Source: Streptomyces sp. TP-A0356 (GTDB lineage Bacteria > Actinomycetota > Actinomycetes > Streptomycetales > Streptomycetaceae). Taken from it: a DNA stretch of 64,000 nucleotides. Shown here in pieces: positions 60,863-64,000 of the stretch. The stretch covers positions 1-64,000 of the forward strand of contig NZ_BBZJ01000023.1 of NCBI RefSeq assembly GCF_001417775.1, in the 5' to 3' direction. Positions within the stretch are counted from its first letter, which is position 1, and every line of letters starts with the position of its first letter. A program made the translations under genes and the position numbers. The notes under the pieces were generated by a model. The model had not been told where the DNA came from and made no database searches. It saw only the letters and a list, made by a program, of their open reading frames with translations.

Positions 60863-62251
60863 ATGGCCCGTGAGAGAAACGTCGCCCTTGCCGCGCTCCT
60901 GCGCGAAGCGGGCTGGTCCCAGCCCCAAGCAGCCGCCGCGGTCGCTCGCGTTGCCGCGGAGAGCGGTGTACGCGAACTGGAGGCTATTTCCCGCTCCCAC
61001 ATCGCCATGTGGGTCCAGGGCACGAAGCCCAGTGGACGAGCGCCTCATATCCTGCGTGAGACGCTGTCCCGCAGGCTCGGCCGACGCCTCACCCTCGCTG
61101 ACCTCGGACTGGAAGATGGGCCGACAGGATCCACTGACAGTAGTTCTGACTGGAGCGTCGACCCTCTGACCGTGCTGGCCGAGCTGGGAAGCGACGATCT
61201 GGACATGCACCGACGCAAGCTGTTGGCTACCACCGCGTACTCGGCCGCCGGCCTCGTCCTGCCTGCCGCTCCATGGTGGGCAGCCGCCCCGGCCGCGGCG
61301 GCCTCGCGCCCTGCAGTCTCCTCCCGGCTGGTGACTCAGGCTGACATCGACGATGTCCGCAAACTGACCACCTTCTACTCCGCGAGGGACCAGCAGCGCG
61401 GTGGAGCCTCGGGGCGCTCGGCCCTGGCCGGCCATCTTCGCGACGAAGCGGTGCCGCTCCTGGGCAGCAGGTTCCGAACGGAACAGCACCGCCGGGATAC
61501 GTACTCGGCCGTGGCAGAGATGACCTACCTCGCAGGCTGGATGGCCTTCGACGCCTCCGAGCATCGGACCGCCCAGCGCTACCTCACCCTCGCCGCACGC
61601 ATTGCGGCCGAAGCCGCAGACGGACCGCTGGGCGGCCACATCCTGCGTGCCCTCGCCCATCAAGCAGTCGACCTCGGGCACCCACGCAGAGCGCTCGACC
61701 TGGCCGATGCCTCCATGTCCCGCACCCACTACGGCCAGGCCAGCTCGCGGGAGAAGGCCCTGCTCGCGGTAGTCCATGCCCGCGCCCTGGCCGCCGGCGG
61801 CGACCGCCGCGGCACTCTCGCGGCCATCAGTCGCGCGGAGAGGGACCTCGCACGTGCCGATAACGAAGGTGCCCCCGACCGCGTCAGCTTCTTCCAGGAA
61901 GCCTCCCTCGCCCACGAGACTGCGTGTGCCTTGCGGGACCTGGGAAATCCTCTCGACGCGGAGTTGCATTTCCAGCGCAGCGTCGCCACCCGCCGGCGGC
62001 AGCAGTATGCCCGTACCCACAGTGTGACCCTCGGCTACCTCGGTGCTGTCCAGGTCCAGCAGGGACGCCTCGATGAGGCATGTGGTACCTGGGGACAAGC
62101 ACTGGACGCCATGGCTGGCGTCCAGTCCGGCCGCGCCCGCGACGTCATCGTCCGCATGCAGAGCGACCTCTCGCCTGTGCGGCAACGTGGTGGCCGCCAC
62201 GTCGCCGAACTGGACCGCCGGGCGCGGGAAATGCTGCGCGCCATAGGCTGA
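60863..62251 (+). CDS. XRE/TPR-type transcriptional regulator
   Basis: A 462-aa protein from ATG 60863 (GAGGGG upstream, and the frame is open back to 60719). The N-terminal ~80 residues form a helix-turn-helix (LREAGWSQPQAAAAVARVAA, ISRSHIAMWVQGTKP). From about residue 230 repeated helical pairs (HILRALAHQAVDLGHPRRAL, RALAAGGDRRGTLAAISRAE, SVTLGYLGAVQVQQGRLDEA) look like tetratricopeptide repeats. This combination is a frequent Streptomyces regulator. An Ala-rich hydrophobic stretch near 130-150 is also present. Confidence 0.85.
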   Translation: MARERNVALAALLREAGWSQPQAAAAVARVAAESGVRELEAISRSHIAMWVQGTKPSGRAPHILRETLSRRLGRRLTLADLGLEDGPTGSTDSSSDWSVDPLTVLAELGSDDLDMHRRKLLATTAYSAAGLVLPAAPWWAAAPAAAASRPAVSSRLVTQADIDDVRKLTTFYSARDQQRGGASGRSALAGHLRDEAVPLLGSRFRTEQHRRDTYSAVAEMTYLAGWMAFDASEHRTAQRYLTLAARIAAEAADGPLGGHILRALAHQAVDLGHPRRALDLADASMSRTHYGQASSREKALLAVVHARALAAGGDRRGTLAAISRAERDLARADNEGAPDRVSFFQEASLAHETACALRDLGNPLDAELHFQRSVATRRRQQYARTHSVTLGYLGAVQVQQGRLDEACGTWGQALDAMAGVQSGRARDVIVRMQSDLSPVRQRGGRHVAELDRRAREMLRAIG

Positions 62252-62323
62252 CCACAGGGCACGTCCGCAGCTATTGACGGCAGCTGCTGAACACGCGACC
62301 CCGTTAGAGAGGAACGAGCGCCG

Positions 62324-62824
62324 ATGGCAACGTACGAGGTCGAATCGATCGCAACGGTGGTCGGGGGCCACACCCGCGTTCAGGACGATTACCAGGGCGG
62401 AGTCGAGTCGGTCATCCGACTCAACGAGGCGTACCCCCTTGAGACGCTGCAGGGAATCGAAGAGTTTTCCCACCTGACGGTGACCTGGCTCTTCCACCTG
62501 GCGCGACCGGAAGACGTCCAGCTCCACGCACGCAGCCCCCGCGGGAATCCGGACTGGCCGTCGACCGGTACCTTCGTCCACCGCAACCATCGGCGTCCCA
62601 ATCAACTGGCGATCAGCTACCCGCGGCTGCTCGAGGTCGAGGGACGGGACCTGTTGGTCACCGATCTCGATGCTGTAGACGGAACGCCCGTGATCGACTT
62701 GGCACCGTACTTCGAACAGATGGGGCCTCGTGGCCCGATCCGTCAGCCCGCCTGGCCCGGCGAGATGCTCGAACCGAATTACTGGGCGAAGGCAAGCGAA
62801 CGGCCCTCGGAGCGCCCTGTATGA
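62324..62824 (+). CDS. TrmO-family tRNA-methyltransferase-like protein
   Basis: A 166-aa protein of the TsaA/TrmO fold: VIRLNEAYPLETLQGIEEFSHLTVTWLFH (in two parts, about residues 26-55), GTFVHRNHRRPNQLAIS and LDAVDGTPVIDLAPYF. E. coli TrmO methylates t6A37 in tRNA using SAM. Actinobacterial relatives like this one are shorter and may have other roles. ATG 62324 has GAGGAA upstream. It follows the TPR regulator by 72 bp. Confidence 0.82.
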   Translation: MATYEVESIATVVGGHTRVQDDYQGGVESVIRLNEAYPLETLQGIEEFSHLTVTWLFHLARPEDVQLHARSPRGNPDWPSTGTFVHRNHRRPNQLAISYPRLLEVEGRDLLVTDLDAVDGTPVIDLAPYFEQMGPRGPIRQPAWPGEMLEPNYWAKASERPSERPV

Positions 62825-62886
62825 CAGAAGCGACTGAGCTGCCGGGCTTGCCATTTGCATCGTCGGGAACCAACTGGAGGTCTGGC

Positions 62887-63396
62887 TCAAGCTGCAGCCC
62901 TCGCGTCTCGGAACTCACACCACGTCTCCTCGCCGTTGCTCTCCCATGCGTCTGAGATCGCATCGACCAGCCGGATCCCGCGCCCCGATTCGCCGTCGGG
63001 TCCGGCTTCCTTGAGCACAGCGGGCGCCGGGTTGTGGTCGGTTACCGAGACACGCACCACGTCGACGGCCACCGTGATGTGGAGCACGACTTCGCCCTCA
63101 CCGTGGACCACGGCGTTGGTGACCAGCTCCGAAACGGCCAGTACGACGAACCCCGCCACCGGCTCCGAAACACGGCACCGCCGCAGGAACGCCCTGGCTA
63201 TGCGCCGCATCTCCCCGACCTTCGCAAGGTCGGGGAGAAGGGCCGCCTGACAGGCATGGGATGCCGCCGGTACCTCTGCCCTCGCCCATGCGCCGGCCTC
63301 GTCTTCCTGAACCGGCCTGACGCATGACGCGCCTGCTGTAGCCGCACAGCTGCGGATGCCCCCGCCGGGCGGGGCCGCCTCTTGGAGCCTGGTCAT
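62887..63396 (-). CDS. RsbW-type anti-sigma/ATP-binding protein
   Basis: A 169-aa GHKL ATPase: N-box VLAVSELVTNAVVHGEGEVV (about residues 83-102), acidic DHNPAP, and G-box ESGRGIRLVDAISDAWESN. Streptomyces has many such single-domain kinases that regulate sigma factors or bind ATP. The first ~30 residues are unlike the family, so the true start may be later. It has no adjacent sigma factor. Confidence 0.8.
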   Translation of the reverse strand: MTRLQEAAPPGGGIRSCAATAGASCVRPVQEDEAGAWARAEVPAASHACQAALLPDLAKVGEMRRIARAFLRRCRVSEPVAGFVVLAVSELVTNAVVHGEGEVVLHITVAVDVVRVSVTDHNPAPAVLKEAGPDGESGRGIRLVDAISDAWESNGEETWCEFRDARAAA

Positions 63397-63484
63397 GTGG
63401 GCTATGGCACCGTGCGGCGACGCCGTCGACCAGGGGAATCCAGAGGGGGAAAATCATGTCAAGACATCTCAGGGGGCTTAGAAG

Positions 63485-64000
63485 TCAAGCTGCCTGCTCG
63501 GCCGGGGGTGACAGGAGCGGTGCGAAGGCCTGCTGTTCGTCGAAGAGCTGCCGGGCCTTGAGACAGTGATGGAGCTGGCCGAGGAAGCGGTTCAGCAAGT
63601 GCCGTTGTGCGGCGGCGTGCCAGTCGCCATGCTCGCGTCGGCGCCGGTAGTGCGCGTTTGCTCCTGGTGAGGCGGTGAGGGCGGCGAAGGCCCAGAGGAA
63701 GCCGGCGTTGATGAGGCGGTTGTTCTTGACGAAGCGGCGGCCGACGAAGCGCTTCTTGCCAGAGGCCCGGGTGATGGGCGCGGATCCGGCGTATGACTTC
63801 AGTGCCCGGGCGTCGGTGAACCGTGCCCGGTCATCGCCCAGCTCGGCGAGGACGCGGGCGCCGAGCATGGGCCCAAGGCCCGGGAAGCTGAGCAGGATCT
63901 CGCTGTCGGCGTGCTGGTGAAAGGCGGCTGTGGCTGCCTCCGCGAGGTCGTCCGCGGCCTGGCAGGCGGCGTCCAGCTGCTTGAGCAGAGCCAGGAGCTG
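63485..64000 (-). mobile_element. IS110-family transposase, partial (runs off the edge)
   Basis: The frame from the stop at 63485 is open to the window edge (172 codons). It has the C-terminal IS110/IS902 features: SFPGLGPMLGARVLAELGD, KSYAGSAPITRASGKKR and the terminal LLNRFLGQLHHCLKARQLFD. The N-terminal DEDD nuclease half lies outside. IS110 elements lack long terminal repeats, so the inner end could not be fixed beyond the stop codon region. Confidence 0.9.

Noticed and set aside
60182..62890. A 902-codon open frame on the minus strand opposite the TPR regulator
   Set aside because: High-GC DNA leaves antiphase frames open. The opposite strand has a clear regulator with recognisable domains, and only the last 163 codons (60182-60673) look like a real gene with its own ribosome site.

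Overview
The window is high-GC actinobacterial DNA, almost certainly from a Streptomyces chromosome or large plasmid. The support is third-position G/C bias, GTG/TTG starts with GGAGG sites, DUF317, DUF6879, DUF5753 and DUF6082 proteins, a WhiB-like regulator, a complete conservon (CvnA-B-C-D), and a plasmid-type mobilisation block. Much of it looks like an accessory region: there are gene remnants, a truncated regulator, a frameshifted HD-domain gene, a mobilisation module, a partial IS110 transposase at the right edge, and many small co-translated genes.

Layout. 0-2 kb: DUF317 proteins. 2-9.3 kb: NUDIX, a broken HD-domain gene, and two extra class II aminoacyl-tRNA synthetases (SerRS and an archaeal-size AspRS), each behind its own T-box leader. 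The two leaders are near copies of each other but carry different predicted specifier codons (TCC and GAC). An APH-fold phosphotransferase lies between them and a nucleotidyltransferase and another NUDIX follow. 9.3-11.3 kb: an unknown 416-aa gene flanked by imperfect inverted repeats. 11.4-17.6 kb: an APH-fold kinase, a DUF6879/XRE regulatory trio, then a tight four-gene operon of a 45-aa peptide, a JmjC/cupin-type oxygenase, an aldo/keto reductase and a second APH-fold kinase. This operon has the shape of a peptide-modification (RiPP-like) system. 17.7-26.7 kb: rearrangement debris, a lipoprotein, and a plasmid-like block (relaxase, MobC, repeat-bearing membrane protein, Wbl regulator, zinc-finger protein, HTH replication-type protein with iteron-like repeats inside its gene). 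27.4-31.1 kb: XRE regulator, ImmA/IrrE metalloprotease, MAB_1171c-like membrane protein and amidase in one overlapping operon.

31-45 kb (mostly minus strand): an unusual nucleotide/phosphoanhydride-hydrolase cluster. It has ten NUDIX domains in seven proteins (including triple, double, ASCH-fused and methyltransferase-fused forms), a CYTH-like protein, an FxLD-type methyltransferase, an ABC exporter, a VanX-like dipeptidase and a P-loop kinase, joined by many ATGA/GTGA overlaps. 44-50.5 kb: a minus-strand operon with QueD, QueE, FolE, a TGT/DpdA-like TIM-barrel protein, a nucleoside-phosphorylase-like protein, a thymidylate-kinase-like protein, DUF2797, a methyltransferase and NUDIX. This points to 7-deazaguanine chemistry, with no QueC in the window. 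50.5-52.8 kb: DUF6082, DUF6624, an acetyltransferase-like protein and a double-HTH regulator. 52.9-58 kb: acyl-CoA dehydrogenase, GAF protein and conservon. 58-64 kb: GH15 enzyme, DUF6415 and small membrane proteins, a TPR-type XRE regulator, a TrmO-like protein, an RsbW-type ATPase and the partial IS110 transposase.

All functional calls come from reading motifs and from family knowledge. No database search was possible. The three strongest candidates for something new are the JmjC peptide operon (14.5-17.6 kb), the NUDIX/7-deazaguanine region (31-50 kb), and the paired T-box aaRS cassettes (3.4-7.9 kb).
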